DNA of 64,000 nucleotides from Paenibacillus sabinae T27 (GCF_000612505.1 NZ_CP004078.1:1972001-2036000); one strand, 5' to 3'; counted from the first letter of the stretch, positions 35,039-43,880 are shown. Numbers and translations are program-made. Notes: generated by a model from the letters alone, not told the origin.

Positions 35039-35088
35039 GCGTCCCGGTGTTCATAAGATTTCAGAACAAAAATAAGGAGTGAGTGGAA

Positions 35089-35547
35089 ATGAGCGTAGAA
35101 GCTAAAGATCAGATTGTGAAATATTTAAATGATACCCGGTTTGTCGTATTGGCGACGGTTAATAAGGATCAATCTCCAGTGCTGAGAAGTCTGGGTTCGT
35201 TTGCTGCCGACGGGTATACGATTTATTTTTCAACCCAGAAGGACAGCAAGAAGGTGGAGCAGATTAAGGAGAATCCGCAGATCGTTCTCTTCTTCCAGCA
35301 CGAGAATCAGGAGCTGTCCGGCTTTGTAAATATTTCCGTGCACGGAACAGCCGAAGCGCTGGCCGAGCCGGCCGAGATCGATCGGGCGACTGAGCAGCTG
35401 GGCAGCCGCAACCCGCGGTTTAAAGAGAGAGCGGATAAGGGCCTGCTTCAGAATACGGCTTTCTATAAGGTCGATGCCCGGGAACTGAAGGTGCTGGATT
35501 TCTCCAAGGGAACCGGAGCGGACGCTACCCAGGTCATCGCGGTTTGA
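35089..35547 (+). CDS. Pyridoxamine 5'-phosphate oxidase family protein
   Basis: 152-residue split-barrel flavoprotein candidate. RFVVLATVNKDQSPVLRSLG at the N-terminus and TIYFSTQKDSKKVEQIKENPQ in the middle are typical of the small PNPOx-like group, which bind FMN or F420; the true PdxH substrate residues are not apparent. AAGGAG at 35075-35079 selects ATG 35089. 28 bases from the following nucleosidase-like gene, so probably co-transcribed. Confidence 0.83.
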   Translation: MSVEAKDQIVKYLNDTRFVVLATVNKDQSPVLRSLGSFAADGYTIYFSTQKDSKKVEQIKENPQIVLFFQHENQELSGFVNISVHGTAEALAEPAEIDRATEQLGSRNPRFKERADKGLLQNTAFYKVDARELKVLDFSKGTGADATQVIAV

Positions 35548-35575
35548 TTCATAATAATTGAACGGAGGCTCGTAT

Positions 35576-36472
35576 ATGGCGAATGGGAACGCGGAAGAAA
35601 CTCCGCTCAGAATTGGAGTGCTCAGTGCGCTGGTGTCGGAAATCGAACCGCTGCTTGGCTGGGTGGGGCAGGTTCGCCGTATACCGGCGCCGGTAGGGCT
35701 GCTTTATCAAGCCTCATACGGAGGGCATGAGCTGTTCCTCGGGGTGGCCGGCACGCAAAAGACGAATACGGCGGCGGCGCTTCAGGCGCTTATCACCGGC
35801 TATCGTCCGGATGTTCTGTTCTTTACCGGCGTTGCCGGAGCGCTAGACCCGGAGCTCGCGATAAACGACGTGGTGCTGGCTTCGTCGGTCGTGCATCATG
35901 ACGCTGGAGTCCTGTACGGCAGCCCGCAGGTGTTTCATCCATTCGGTCCACGGATCGCGGACGAAGCTGCGGAACAGGCGGCTCTTTGGGGCAGAGTCAA
36001 CCGCTTCAACAGCGACAGAGGGCTGCTTCGGGCCGCCCGTCAGGCGGCGATCAACCTTACTTCTTTGGCGCCTGACCGCAAATTCAAAGAGGGAGTCATC
36101 GCGACAGGCGATCAGGTCGTGTTCTCGTCGGAGAAACGCCAGCACATCCGGGAACAGTTCGAGGCTCTGGCTGTCGAGACCGAAGGGGCGGCTTTCGCCC
36201 AGGTCGCCTGGACGAATAAGGTGCCGTTCCTGGTCGTCCGCTCCATTTCCGACGACGCCCATGAGCAGTCGTTAAGCGCCGAGAAGCTGGCGCGCATTGT
36301 GTCTGCCGCTCCCATTCATTCAACCGGGGAAGAGACAGAGCATGAACTGGCCCGGACGATTCATACGGTGGCTGAAAGCGCGGCGGCGCTTGTCCTCGCT
36401 ACAATCGACGAATTGCCGGATCACCTGCCGTTAACGGATCTTGCCGATTCTGCCGATTCGGAAGCGGTATAG
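35576..36472 (+). CDS. MTA/SAH nucleosidase-like phosphorylase-superfamily protein
   Basis: 298-residue member of the PNP/UDP phosphorylase superfamily. FTGVAGALDPELAINDVVLAS matches the nucleosidase core; GVIATGDQVV and AVETEGAAFAQVA correspond to the base- and ribose-binding blocks, with Thr where MtnN has Met before the key Glu; RSISDDA supplies the catalytic Asp. Length is greater than typical MtnN (about 230), with an acidic C-terminal extension. CGGAGG at 35562-35567 selects ATG 35576. Substrate could be methylthioadenosine, SAH, futalosine or another nucleoside. Confidence 0.82.
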   Translation: MANGNAEETPLRIGVLSALVSEIEPLLGWVGQVRRIPAPVGLLYQASYGGHELFLGVAGTQKTNTAAALQALITGYRPDVLFFTGVAGALDPELAINDVVLASSVVHHDAGVLYGSPQVFHPFGPRIADEAAEQAALWGRVNRFNSDRGLLRAARQAAINLTSLAPDRKFKEGVIATGDQVVFSSEKRQHIREQFEALAVETEGAAFAQVAWTNKVPFLVVRSISDDAHEQSLSAEKLARIVSAAPIHSTGEETEHELARTIHTVAESAAALVLATIDELPDHLPLTDLADSADSEAV

Positions 36473-36541
36473 TTGGTGGCGGTCTTAGGCGCCGGGCGGT
36501 CCCTTGCCTTTCCCGATCTCCTGATTAATACCTTGCCGAAA

Positions 36542-36580
36542 AGAAGCCTGTCCGCAAGAAGATGCGGACAGGCTTCTTTT
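36542..36580 (+). terminator. Strong terminator after the nucleosidase-like gene
   Basis: AGAAGCCTGTCCGCA (36542-36556) pairs perfectly with TGCGGACAGGCTTCT (36563-36577), followed by TT and T-rich bases. Confidence 0.92.
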
Positions 36581-36629
36581 CGTTTGGAAAGCGGCGGATG
36601 AAGCGAAAGAATATTTTTCCGAAAAATTC

Positions 36630-36658
36630 TTTACCGATCGTTCTCAATATGCTATGAT
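36630..36658 (+). promoter_or_regulatory. tetR-family gene promoter with half-operator
   Basis: TTTACC (36630-36635), 17 bases, TATGAT (36653-36658). The spacer contains GATCGTTCTCAA (36636-36647), which matches one arm of the inverted repeat found downstream of the gene (GATTGTTCTCAA), consistent with autorepression. Confidence 0.55.
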
Positions 36659-36687
36659 GGCTTTGCAAGGAGGCGGGGTGAAGAATT

Positions 36688-37263
36688 ATGGCGAGAAACA
36701 AAGAGTTTGATGTGGATGCGGTGCTGCAGAAAGCGGTGCGGTTATTCTGGAGTCAAGGCTATGAGAAGACTTCGATGAAAGACCTCGTGGAGACAATGGG
36801 CGTTCATAAACGAAGCATGTATGATACGTTCGGAGACAAACATGCTTTATTTATGCAAGCCTTGGAGCGGTATCATGAGACAGTGTTTGCTTCAGTTAAG
36901 ACCCGTGTTCAGGATGCGGCTTCCCCGAAGCAGGCGATCCGCGCCATATTCGAAATGGTAATTAGCGCGAGGGATATCCGGCCCGAAGGATGTCTGACCG
37001 TCAATACGGCGTGCGAGCTGTCGTTGCTCGACCCGGAAGCGGCCGCCAAGGTCAGCGACTATTTTGCCGAGACAGAGGAACTGCTGTGCGAGCTGATCAC
37101 GCAAGGTCAGGCTGCAGGGGGAATTTCCGCAAAGCACGATCCGGTGCAGCTTTCCCAATATCTGTTCAATGCGCTGACGGGCCTTAGAGTTTTGGTGAAG
37201 ACAACCAAAGACAGACAGAAGCTGGAAAGCATTATCGACATGACGCTGGCTATATTGGATTAA
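36688..37263 (+). CDS. TetR family transcriptional regulator
   Basis: 191-residue regulator. Residues 8-55 are the TetR helix-turn-helix (DAVLQKAVRLFWSQGYEKTS, then MGVHKRSMYDTFGDK). The C-terminal part has the TetR_C block GCLTVNTACEL seen in AcrR/YcdC-like members. ATG start with AAGGAGG upstream at about 15 bases and GGGGTGA nearer. An inverted repeat follows between it and the hydrolase gene, so it likely controls the four downstream genes. Confidence 0.92.
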   Translation: MARNKEFDVDAVLQKAVRLFWSQGYEKTSMKDLVETMGVHKRSMYDTFGDKHALFMQALERYHETVFASVKTRVQDAASPKQAIRAIFEMVISARDIRPEGCLTVNTACELSLLDPEAAAKVSDYFAETEELLCELITQGQAAGGISAKHDPVQLSQYLFNALTGLRVLVKTTKDRQKLESIIDMTLAILD

Positions 37264-37277
37264 ATTTTTTTTAATAA

Positions 37278-37299
37278 TTTGAGAATGATTGTTCTCAAA
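37278..37299. promoter_or_regulatory. TetR-family operator
   Basis: Perfect inverted repeat TTTGAGAA - six bases TGATTG - TTCTCAAA. Located 15 bases after the regulator stop and about 50 bases before the hydrolase start. One arm recurs in the regulator's own promoter. Confidence 0.75.
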
Positions 37300-37347
37300 A
37301 GATGGAGCGCTGTTGACCTTCATAGTAACCATATGGGAGGAGTTCCA

Positions 37348-38292
37348 ATGAATAAAAGTAATGCGTTTGTTCAGAACCCATCTGCTGCACCGCTATTTAA
37401 ACCGTTAGAACAAAAGGAGAGATTATCGATGATTAATCAAGAAGCATTAAGCGCATTGACCGCGGAGACTGTACCAACCTCTTACGTGGAAGCCGGAGGA
37501 ATCACCTTCGCCTACCGCAAGTTCGGAGCGGAGTCCGAAGTTCCGCTTGTGTTCTGCCAACGTTACCGGGGCACGATGGATGACTGGGACCCGGCTGTTG
37601 TTAACGGCATCGCCAAGGAGAGAACCGTTATCCTGTTCGACAGCGCCGGTGTGGGACTGTCTACAGGGGTTACACCTAATAGCGTCCCTGATATGGCCGA
37701 TTATGCGATCACTTTTATTGAAACGCTTGGTTTTAAGCAAGTCGATTTAATCGGGTTCTCAATGGGCGGCATGGTGGCGCAGCATGTGACGCTGAAGCGG
37801 CCGGACCTGGTTCGCCGTCTCATTCTTGCCGGAACAGGACCCGGAGCGGGCGAAGACACCGTAAGATCGAGAAACGGAGTGTTTGAAGTGATGACCACGC
37901 CTGTTAATGAGGATAAAGATTTCTTATTCCTGTTCTTCGAGCCGACAGAAACCAGTCAGGCCAAAGGCCGTGAGTATCTGGAGCGTCTTCAATGGAGAAA
38001 GACGGATCGCGCGCCGCTGGTTACAGCTGAAACCATAAAGGCGCAGACACAAGCACTGATCGGTTTCGCTGCCGGACCGGATACAGCCTATCCCCGTTTG
38101 GCTGAGATTAAACAGCCTGTTCTAGTCGCGAACGGTGATAACGATATCATGGCTCCGACCATCAATTCCTTTATTATGTCGCAGCATATACCGAATGCCC
38201 AGTTGATACTCTATCCCGACTCCGGGCACGGATTCCTGTTTCAATATCCTGAACGGTTTGTCCTGCATGTCTCCGCGTTTTTAAGCGAGTAA
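37348..38292 (+). CDS. Alpha/beta hydrolase
   Basis: Alpha/beta hydrolase of 314 residues from ATG 37348 (GGGAGGAG upstream). Nucleophile elbow GFSMGG; FDSAGVGLSTG is the oxyanion-side loop; VANGDNDIMAP and DSGHGFLFQYP carry candidate acid and His residues. A second start at ATG 37429 has its own AAAGGAGA and would yield a 287-residue form that begins where most relatives begin, without the 27-residue leader. First gene of the TetR-controlled cluster. Substrate unknown. Confidence 0.86.
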   Translation: MNKSNAFVQNPSAAPLFKPLEQKERLSMINQEALSALTAETVPTSYVEAGGITFAYRKFGAESEVPLVFCQRYRGTMDDWDPAVVNGIAKERTVILFDSAGVGLSTGVTPNSVPDMADYAITFIETLGFKQVDLIGFSMGGMVAQHVTLKRPDLVRRLILAGTGPGAGEDTVRSRNGVFEVMTTPVNEDKDFLFLFFEPTETSQAKGREYLERLQWRKTDRAPLVTAETIKAQTQALIGFAAGPDTAYPRLAEIKQPVLVANGDNDIMAPTINSFIMSQHIPNAQLILYPDSGHGFLFQYPERFVLHVSAFLSE

Positions 38293-38344
38293 GGATTTAC
38301 TCGGACTTTCTTATAAGAGGAATATAGGAGTGGGAGGTTTTTTT

Positions 38345-39715
38345 ATGGAAGCCATATCTGATATAGAGATACTCAATACAAGAGAAAAATCATTTAATGA
38401 GAAATTGATCGTCCCCTTTTGGAGCTTGGCGGCGATGCTCGTGGTCATGAATACGACGATGTTCAACGTGGCTTTGCCCAGAGTTGCCCATGAGTTTTCG
38501 TTATCGCCAACGGTCGCTTCATGGATTGTCACCGCATATTCCATCATTTTTGGGATCGCAACCATTACTTACAGCCGGCTGACCGATTTTTTACCGATCC
38601 GTAAAATGGTTCTGTTTGGTGCCTTTTTATTGGTACTGTCCTCATTACTCGGCTATTTCGCCCACACCTTTATTCTGTTGATGGTCGCCCGGATATTTCA
38701 GGCAATAGGAGCTGCGGCTTTTCCTGGGCTAGGCTATGTGCTGTTCTCTAGATATATCCCGCAAGAACGAAGAGGCAGCGCCATGTCCTTCATTGCTTCA
38801 GGCACATCGCTTGGATTCGGATTGGGACCGGTGGTCGGGGGAGCCCTGACCCAGTATCTCGGATGGAACTTCCTTTTTGTCATGACGGCTGCGGTTTTGT
38901 TTATCACTCCAATTTTTAACAGACATGTGCCTATGGAAGAGAAAAAGTCCGTCCAATTTGATAACGCCGGAAGCTTGCTGGTGGCGGCTTCAATTACGGG
39001 TCTGCTGCTGTTCGTTACGACTTTCGCGCTTTGGCCGCTTCTCGTTAGTTTAATTACGCTGTGGCTGCTGTGGCGGCATATCAATCGAATCCGTTCGCCG
39101 TTTATCCATCCGGAGCTGCTTCGCCAGAGAAGGTTCACCCAGCTGCTGTCGATCAGCTTCACCGCGTATTTCATCAATTTTGCCACGCTGTTCGCTATGC
39201 CGATTCTGCTGGCTCAAGTCTTTCACCGGAGTCCGATGGAAATCGGATTGATTATCTTCCCGGGTGCGATTATTACGGCGTTTGCCTCAAGACAAATAGG
39301 AAAAATCATCGACCGGATGGGGAACGGAATCGTCTCCAGATGGGGAGCCATCTTTCTGCTGCTGTCCGTCGTCCTGTTCGCAACGGTGGCAAGTCTTTCA
39401 GTCTACGGCGTTCTCATCAGTTATTTCTTTATGAGTCTTGGATTTTCCAGTCTGACCGCCAGTAATTCCAATGAAATATCACATTATCTCTCTTTAGAAC
39501 ACATGGGGGCGGGTATGGGTATGAACCAGCTGGGCGGCTTCTTCGGAGGCGCGTTCGGGGTAGGCATTACGGGGATGCTGATTGTGCTGCAAAAAGGAAC
39601 GGATATGGCCGGCGTATTTCAGAACATTTACCTCGGACTTTGCGTGCTGCCCCTCATTTCCTTGTACTTGCTTCATAAATATGGAAAACCGGATCGTGGA
39701 TTAGTGAAATCATAA
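38345..39715 (+). CDS. MFS drug/multidrug exporter (DHA2-like)
   Basis: Membrane transporter of 456 residues with at least twelve hydrophobic segments. MNTTMFNVALPRVAHEFSLS and SWIVTAYSIIFGIATITYSRLTD (motif A region) followed by ARIFQAIGAAAFP and GLGPVVGG (antiporter motif C) fit the proton-driven drug exporters near Tet(L)/Bmr-type. GGAGTGGGAGG at 38327-38337 selects ATG 38345. Control by a TetR-family repressor supports an efflux role; the compound is unknown. Confidence 0.88.
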   Translation: MEAISDIEILNTREKSFNEKLIVPFWSLAAMLVVMNTTMFNVALPRVAHEFSLSPTVASWIVTAYSIIFGIATITYSRLTDFLPIRKMVLFGAFLLVLSSLLGYFAHTFILLMVARIFQAIGAAAFPGLGYVLFSRYIPQERRGSAMSFIASGTSLGFGLGPVVGGALTQYLGWNFLFVMTAAVLFITPIFNRHVPMEEKKSVQFDNAGSLLVAASITGLLLFVTTFALWPLLVSLITLWLLWRHINRIRSPFIHPELLRQRRFTQLLSISFTAYFINFATLFAMPILLAQVFHRSPMEIGLIIFPGAIITAFASRQIGKIIDRMGNGIVSRWGAIFLLLSVVLFATVASLSVYGVLISYFFMSLGFSSLTASNSNEISHYLSLEHMGAGMGMNQLGGFFGGAFGVGITGMLIVLQKGTDMAGVFQNIYLGLCVLPLISLYLLHKYGKPDRGLVKS

Positions 39716-39737
39716 TTATTAATAAGGAGTGTTTAAA

Positions 39738-40364
39738 ATGACGGACAAAAAATATGACAGCGCAGATACAGGGCTTCTACTGGTCGATCCGTATAACGAC
39801 TTCCTGGCTTCCGAAGGCAAGCTCTACCCTTATGCCAAAGAAGTGGCGGAATCCGTGAACATGCTGGAGCATTTGAAGAAAATTGTGGCAGCGGTCCGGG
39901 AGGCGGGTATTCAGGTGTTTTTCGTACCGCATCACCGCTTTGAACCGGGAGATTTTTCAACATGGAAATATCCGACGCCTTACCAGCTATCTGCAGCCAA
40001 AGCCCAACCATTTGCCAAAGGTACCTGGGGAGGCGAGTTTCACCCCGATTTCCAGCCGCAGGAGGGGGATATCATCATTAAAGAGCATTGGTCTCAGAGC
40101 GGCTTTGCGAACACGGACCTTGATCACCAGCTTAAAGTGCATGGTATCAGCAAAATAATCATCATCGGCATGCTGGCAAACACATGCATTGAATCAACGG
40201 CAAGATTTGGAATGGAGCTTGGGTACCATGTCACTCTCGTAAAAGATGCGACGGCTGCCTTTAGCCATGAGGCGATGCATGCGGCGCATGAGATCAACGG
40301 TCCGACTATCGTCCATGAAATTTTTACCACAGAAGAACTGATTAAAGCCTTGGGAGATAATTGA
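39738..40364 (+). CDS. Isochorismatase-like cysteine hydrolase
   Basis: 208-residue cysteine hydrolase. The family triad reads Asp17 (LLLVDPYNDF), Lys115 (IIIKEHW) and Cys150 (GMLANTCIES). Members hydrolyse amides such as nicotinamide or N-carbamoyl compounds, or isochorismate; I cannot tell which. AAGGAG at 39724-39728 selects ATG 39738. Two bases separate its stop from the next ATG, so it is in the same operon as the aldo/keto reductase. Confidence 0.88.
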   Translation: MTDKKYDSADTGLLLVDPYNDFLASEGKLYPYAKEVAESVNMLEHLKKIVAAVREAGIQVFFVPHHRFEPGDFSTWKYPTPYQLSAAKAQPFAKGTWGGEFHPDFQPQEGDIIIKEHWSQSGFANTDLDHQLKVHGISKIIIIGMLANTCIESTARFGMELGYHVTLVKDATAAFSHEAMHAAHEINGPTIVHEIFTTEELIKALGDN

Positions 40365-40365
40365 T

Positions 40366-41403
40366 ATGGAATACCGGAATTTGGGACGCACAGGCATAAA
40401 GGTAAGCAATTTTACTTTGGGTACAGGAGCATTTGGAGCATGGGGAAACTCGAATGAGGAAGAATGCATCCAGATCGTGGATACCGCTATCGGTAATGGC
40501 ATCAACTTCATTGACACAGCCGACGTCTATTCGGCCGGCGCTTCAGAAGAAATTGTCGGGAAAGCTTTAAAGGGCCGGCGCAACGAGGTTGTGCTTGCGA
40601 CAAAAGTCGGAATGCCAATGGGAAAAGGGCTGAATCAAAGCGGAAGTTCACGCTTGTGGATCAGACAAGAAGTCGAAAACAGCTTGCGCCGGCTTCAAAC
40701 CGACCATATTGACCTCTATCAGCTCCATCGTCCGGACCCGCAAACCGATATTGAAGAGACGCTTGGCGTATTAACCGATCTTGTCCAGGAAGGGAAAATC
40801 CGCTATATCGGCTCCTCCACTTTTCAGGCTTGGCAGATTGCCGAAGCGCAAGGGGTAAGCGAACGCCGCAATCTGGCGCGTTTCGCAAGCGAGCAGCCTC
40901 CTTATTCCATCCTGAACCGCAGCATTGAGCTTGATGTTCTTGAAGTGGTGAGAAAATACGGCATGGGCGTTCTGGTATGGAGTCCGCTGTCAGGAGGCTT
41001 GCTCACAGGAAAATACGTCAAGGGTCAAGCTGCTTCGTCAGATTCCCGTGCTGTCCGTTTTCAGGGAGGTATACTCGGAAAAATCGTGGACCCAACCCGT
41101 GAAGAAAATCGCGTGAAGTTCGAAATCATTAACGAGCTGCAAGGGCTTGCCGCCGAGGCCGGAATCTCCCTTGCCCACATGGCTGTCGCTTTTACTCAAG
41201 CGCACCCATCCATTACATCTACCATTATTGGACCGCGCACTCTGGAACAGCTTCAAGGATCGCTCGCTGGCGCTGATATTAAGTTAAGTGCTGATCTGCT
41301 CGACGCCATTGATACGATTGTAGCTCCAGGAAAGACGCTGGATGATTTGGAGCGGGGCTGGATTCCGAATTGGATGGATGCGGCGAGCAGACGGCGGGGT
41401 TAA
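40366..41403 (+). CDS. Aldo/keto reductase
   Basis: 345-residue NADPH-dependent reductase of the Shaker-beta/YghZ-like branch. Tetrad Asp50, Tyr55, Lys80 and His121 (INFIDTADVYS, LATKVG, LYQLHRPD). WSPLSGGLLTGKY and IIGPRTLEQLQ are typical cofactor blocks. ATG start with GGGAGA upstream. Last gene of the TetR cluster. It is a distant relative of the reductase at 26928, not a recent copy. Confidence 0.9.
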   Translation: MEYRNLGRTGIKVSNFTLGTGAFGAWGNSNEEECIQIVDTAIGNGINFIDTADVYSAGASEEIVGKALKGRRNEVVLATKVGMPMGKGLNQSGSSRLWIRQEVENSLRRLQTDHIDLYQLHRPDPQTDIEETLGVLTDLVQEGKIRYIGSSTFQAWQIAEAQGVSERRNLARFASEQPPYSILNRSIELDVLEVVRKYGMGVLVWSPLSGGLLTGKYVKGQAASSDSRAVRFQGGILGKIVDPTREENRVKFEIINELQGLAAEAGISLAHMAVAFTQAHPSITSTIIGPRTLEQLQGSLAGADIKLSADLLDAIDTIVAPGKTLDDLERGWIPNWMDAASRRRG

Positions 41404-41499
41404 CAGGGAGAACAGATATATACTTTTCCGCTTTCAGAGGCTGAAAGGCTTCAAAAGCGTTCACATAGATTGGTATCTGTAAGTTCTTACCGGAAGAGC

Positions 41500-42801
41500 T
41501 TATTGGCGCCCCGGTTTCCTGAAAGGGACTGACCGGGGCCGCTTCCGGCATGACAGCAGAAATCTGACATTAACTTCGCCGCTTCCTGCGGTGTTGGCGT
41601 TCAGCTTGAGGCGGAAGGTATTCTTTTTGAGCAATGTTTTCACCTGCAGGGGCGAGAGAGAAGGTCTGCTCTGAAGCAGCTGCGCGGCCGCGCCGGAGAC
41701 GATGGGCGTAGACATGCTGGTGCCGGAGAGCGTGAAGTATTTTTTACCGACTCTTAAGTAAGGAGATTCACGGTCAAGCTTGGAGCATGGGGCCCGCAGC
41801 GAGATGATCGACTCGCCTGGTGCGACCAAATCCGGCTTTTTGCCGCCGCCAGGTACCGGTCCCCGGCTGGAGAACCAAGCAATGCGGTCGTCCGCCTGGA
41901 GGAGAGTGCGCCGGTCGTCTACCGCTCCGACCGTGATGGCCGACGGACTGTTCCCGGGGGTTTCTATCGTTCCGTACCCCGGTCCGTCGTTTCCGGCCGC
42001 GATCACAACGCTGAGCCCGGCCTTGACCGCATGCTCCACAGCTTGGCATAAGGGATCGTCGGAACAGGGAGTTTGAATCGGACCGCCCAGCGACATCGAA
42101 AGTATACGCAGCTTTAGTCGTTTCCGGTTGGCGATGCACCACTCGATTCCCTTGATTATCGTCGAATCGTAACCGTTGCCGTTCTGATCCAGCACTTTGA
42201 CGCCGATAACGCCCGCTTTCGGGGCGGGGCCTTTGTATTTACCCTTGCTCGACCAGCCGTTTCCCGCGGCGTCCCCGGCCGTATGCGTCCCGTGGCCGTT
42301 ATCGTCATAAGGAGTTCGCCTATGGTTGATGAAGTCCTTAAAAGCTATAATCCGGTTAATGGGCCGGGTCAGATCCGGATGGGGGAAGACGCCGGTGTCC
42401 AGAATGGCGATGTTTACCCCTTTTCCGGTAAGCCCCTTTTTTCGTTGAACCGAAGTAGAACCGATTGAAGGCGTCGCTATATGGAGCGACGTTTTTTTGA
42501 TTCCGTCCAGATAGATTTTCCTCACCCCGCCGCAGCAGCACATCCGCTTTAGACAGTCCATCGAAATCCGGGTAGCTATCGATTGAAGCAGGGGAAGCTT
42601 GTGCAGTACCGGCAGCGCATGCGAACCCGCATGCCGCTTCAGAGCCTGAAGCCGGGCCGGGGTTATTGGGTGCTTCAGTTGAATAATGACCGGAATGGCC
42701 GCCGGCTTGGCGCCGCCGGATTTAGACAACTGTTGAATCTTTCGCCTCAAGGGCCGATGCAGCTTCGCGGCATGCTGCTGCCGCCAAATCTGTCCGTTCA
42801 T
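41500..42801 (-). CDS. AprX-like S8 family serine peptidase
   Basis: Subtilase of 433 residues. Catalytic Asp135 (AILDTG), His170 (NGHGTHTAG) and Ser362 (LSGTSMSTP), with oxyanion Asn271 (AAGNDG). No signal peptide is apparent, as in the intracellular AprX group; the N-terminal 120 residues resemble a propeptide and include a CCC cluster (88-90). GAGGTGAG upstream selects ATG 42801; the frame extends to 42891 without a good site. Convergent with the aldo/keto reductase gene. Confidence 0.9.
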   Translation of the reverse strand: MNGQIWRQQHAAKLHRPLRRKIQQLSKSGGAKPAAIPVIIQLKHPITPARLQALKRHAGSHALPVLHKLPLLQSIATRISMDCLKRMCCCGGVRKIYLDGIKKTSLHIATPSIGSTSVQRKKGLTGKGVNIAILDTGVFPHPDLTRPINRIIAFKDFINHRRTPYDDNGHGTHTAGDAAGNGWSSKGKYKGPAPKAGVIGVKVLDQNGNGYDSTIIKGIEWCIANRKRLKLRILSMSLGGPIQTPCSDDPLCQAVEHAVKAGLSVVIAAGNDGPGYGTIETPGNSPSAITVGAVDDRRTLLQADDRIAWFSSRGPVPGGGKKPDLVAPGESIISLRAPCSKLDRESPYLRVGKKYFTLSGTSMSTPIVSGAAAQLLQSRPSLSPLQVKTLLKKNTFRLKLNANTAGSGEVNVRFLLSCRKRPRSVPFRKPGRQ

Positions 42802-42896
42802 AGTTGGTCTCACCTCGCAGTGCATTTTATGCGCCGCTTCGCCCTTGGGTGCTGCTATGGAACCAGGATATGGGCACAGCCAGAAAGCCATTAATG

Positions 42897-42920
42897 TACA
42901 AAAAAAGCGGCCGTGGCCGC
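42897..42920 (-). terminator. Minus-strand hairpin with U tract upstream of the peptidase gene
   Basis: GCGGCC and GGCCGC with a tight loop; on the minus strand a run of seven T follows. It would stop transcription coming from the 43-45 kb side before the peptidase gene, or attenuate it. Confidence 0.6.
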
Positions 42921-42991
42921 CAGATTGAAGCCGCCGACCGCTCCGGGAAGAGACGGAGAATCAGCCAGTAGGCCGCTTGGGGCGTTAACGG

Positions 42992-43310
42992 TGCGGAGAT
43001 TCCTGCGTGTATACATCTTTTTCCGTGGAAACTCTCACCCCGAACCCAATTCCTGCCAAAGTGCAGGCAATTCTCCTCCTATCTCCCCGTTGGCGGTACA
43101 TAGGTTAAAAAGGATGCACGATCGCATCTTTTCCTTCTACCAACGCGAAACTCACCTGACAAACCTGCAGGTTTGCAGGAAAACGGGACAGCTACTATAT
43201 CCCGGGGGCGAGGTTGAACAGAAGTATCTCAGTATTCTACAAATTTAGCAGGAAAACGCCAACTACTGTAAACCGGTCCCTACTGAATAGAAGTATCTAT
43301 TTCATGATCA
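42992..43310. repeat. Non-coding duplicated block, copy 1
   Basis: Matches 43560-43880 at an offset of 568 bases. Over the first 240 or so bases I count about 17 substitutions and no gaps. It includes a perfect 16-base palindrome CAAACCTGCAGGTTTG at 43160-43175. Substitutions do not favour third codon positions in the open frame, so I read it as non-coding. No transposase is associated. Confidence 0.85.
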
Positions 43311-43342
43311 CAGTGAGAAGTTAAGGCAACCGGCAGCGGGGA

Positions 43343-43557
43343 AAGTTAGTTTGGGGGGAAGGGGATAGATAGGTGTCGGGGAGGAAGTTTGTTGGGTTTT
43401 CAGATTGGTGGGCGGTGAGAAGGTGAGTAAGTATGGTGAGTTTGGTGAGTAGGTGAGTAGGTAGGTGAGTAAGGTGAGTAAGGTAGGTGAGTAAGGTGAG
43501 TTTGGTGAGTAGGTGAGTAAGGTAGGTAAGTAAGTGAGTAGTTAAGTAAGTAGCTGG
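43343..43557 (+). repeat. GTGAGT minisatellite in a C-poor, G-rich strand
   Basis: Between the two block copies the plus strand has almost no C. From about 43420 the hexamer GTGAGT occurs eleven times within about 135 bases, joined by AA, TT or AGGTAG fillers, with a higher-order period near 60 bases (43436 and 43496 begin alike). The first part, 43352-43397, carries several G runs (six, four, four, three) and may form a G-quadruplex. Confidence 0.85.
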
Positions 43558-43559
43558 GT

Positions 43560-43880
43560 TGCGGAGATTCCTGCGTGTATACATCTTTTTCCGTGGAAAC
43601 TCTCCTCCCGGGCCCAATTCCTGCCAAAGTGCAGGCAATTCTCCTCCTATCTCCCCGTTGGCGGTTCGTAGGCTTAAAAGGATGTACGATCGCATCTTTT
43701 CCTTCTACCAACGCGAAATTCTCCTGACAAACCTGCAGGTTTGCAGGAAAATGGTGCAGCTACTATATCCCGGGGGCGAGGCAGAACAGAAGCATCTCAT
43801 GGTATTCCGCAGGTTTGCAGGAAAACGCCAGCCACTACACTCCGGACCGAGGTTTGACAAAAGTATCTCACGGTATTCCG
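43560..43880. repeat. Non-coding duplicated block, copy 2
   Basis: Second copy of the block at 42992. The same 16-base palindrome is at 43728-43743. The last part runs into the tandem 71-bp repeat array. Confidence 0.85.

Noticed and set aside
41431..41447. CTTTCAG/CTGAAAG hairpin between the convergent reductase and peptidase genes
   Set aside because: Stem is short and neither strand has a following T tract, so I do not call a terminator.
43321..43711. Minus-strand Thr/Leu/Tyr repeat frames
   Set aside because: They are translations of the GTGAGT minisatellite; the corresponding frame in copy 1 has a stop.
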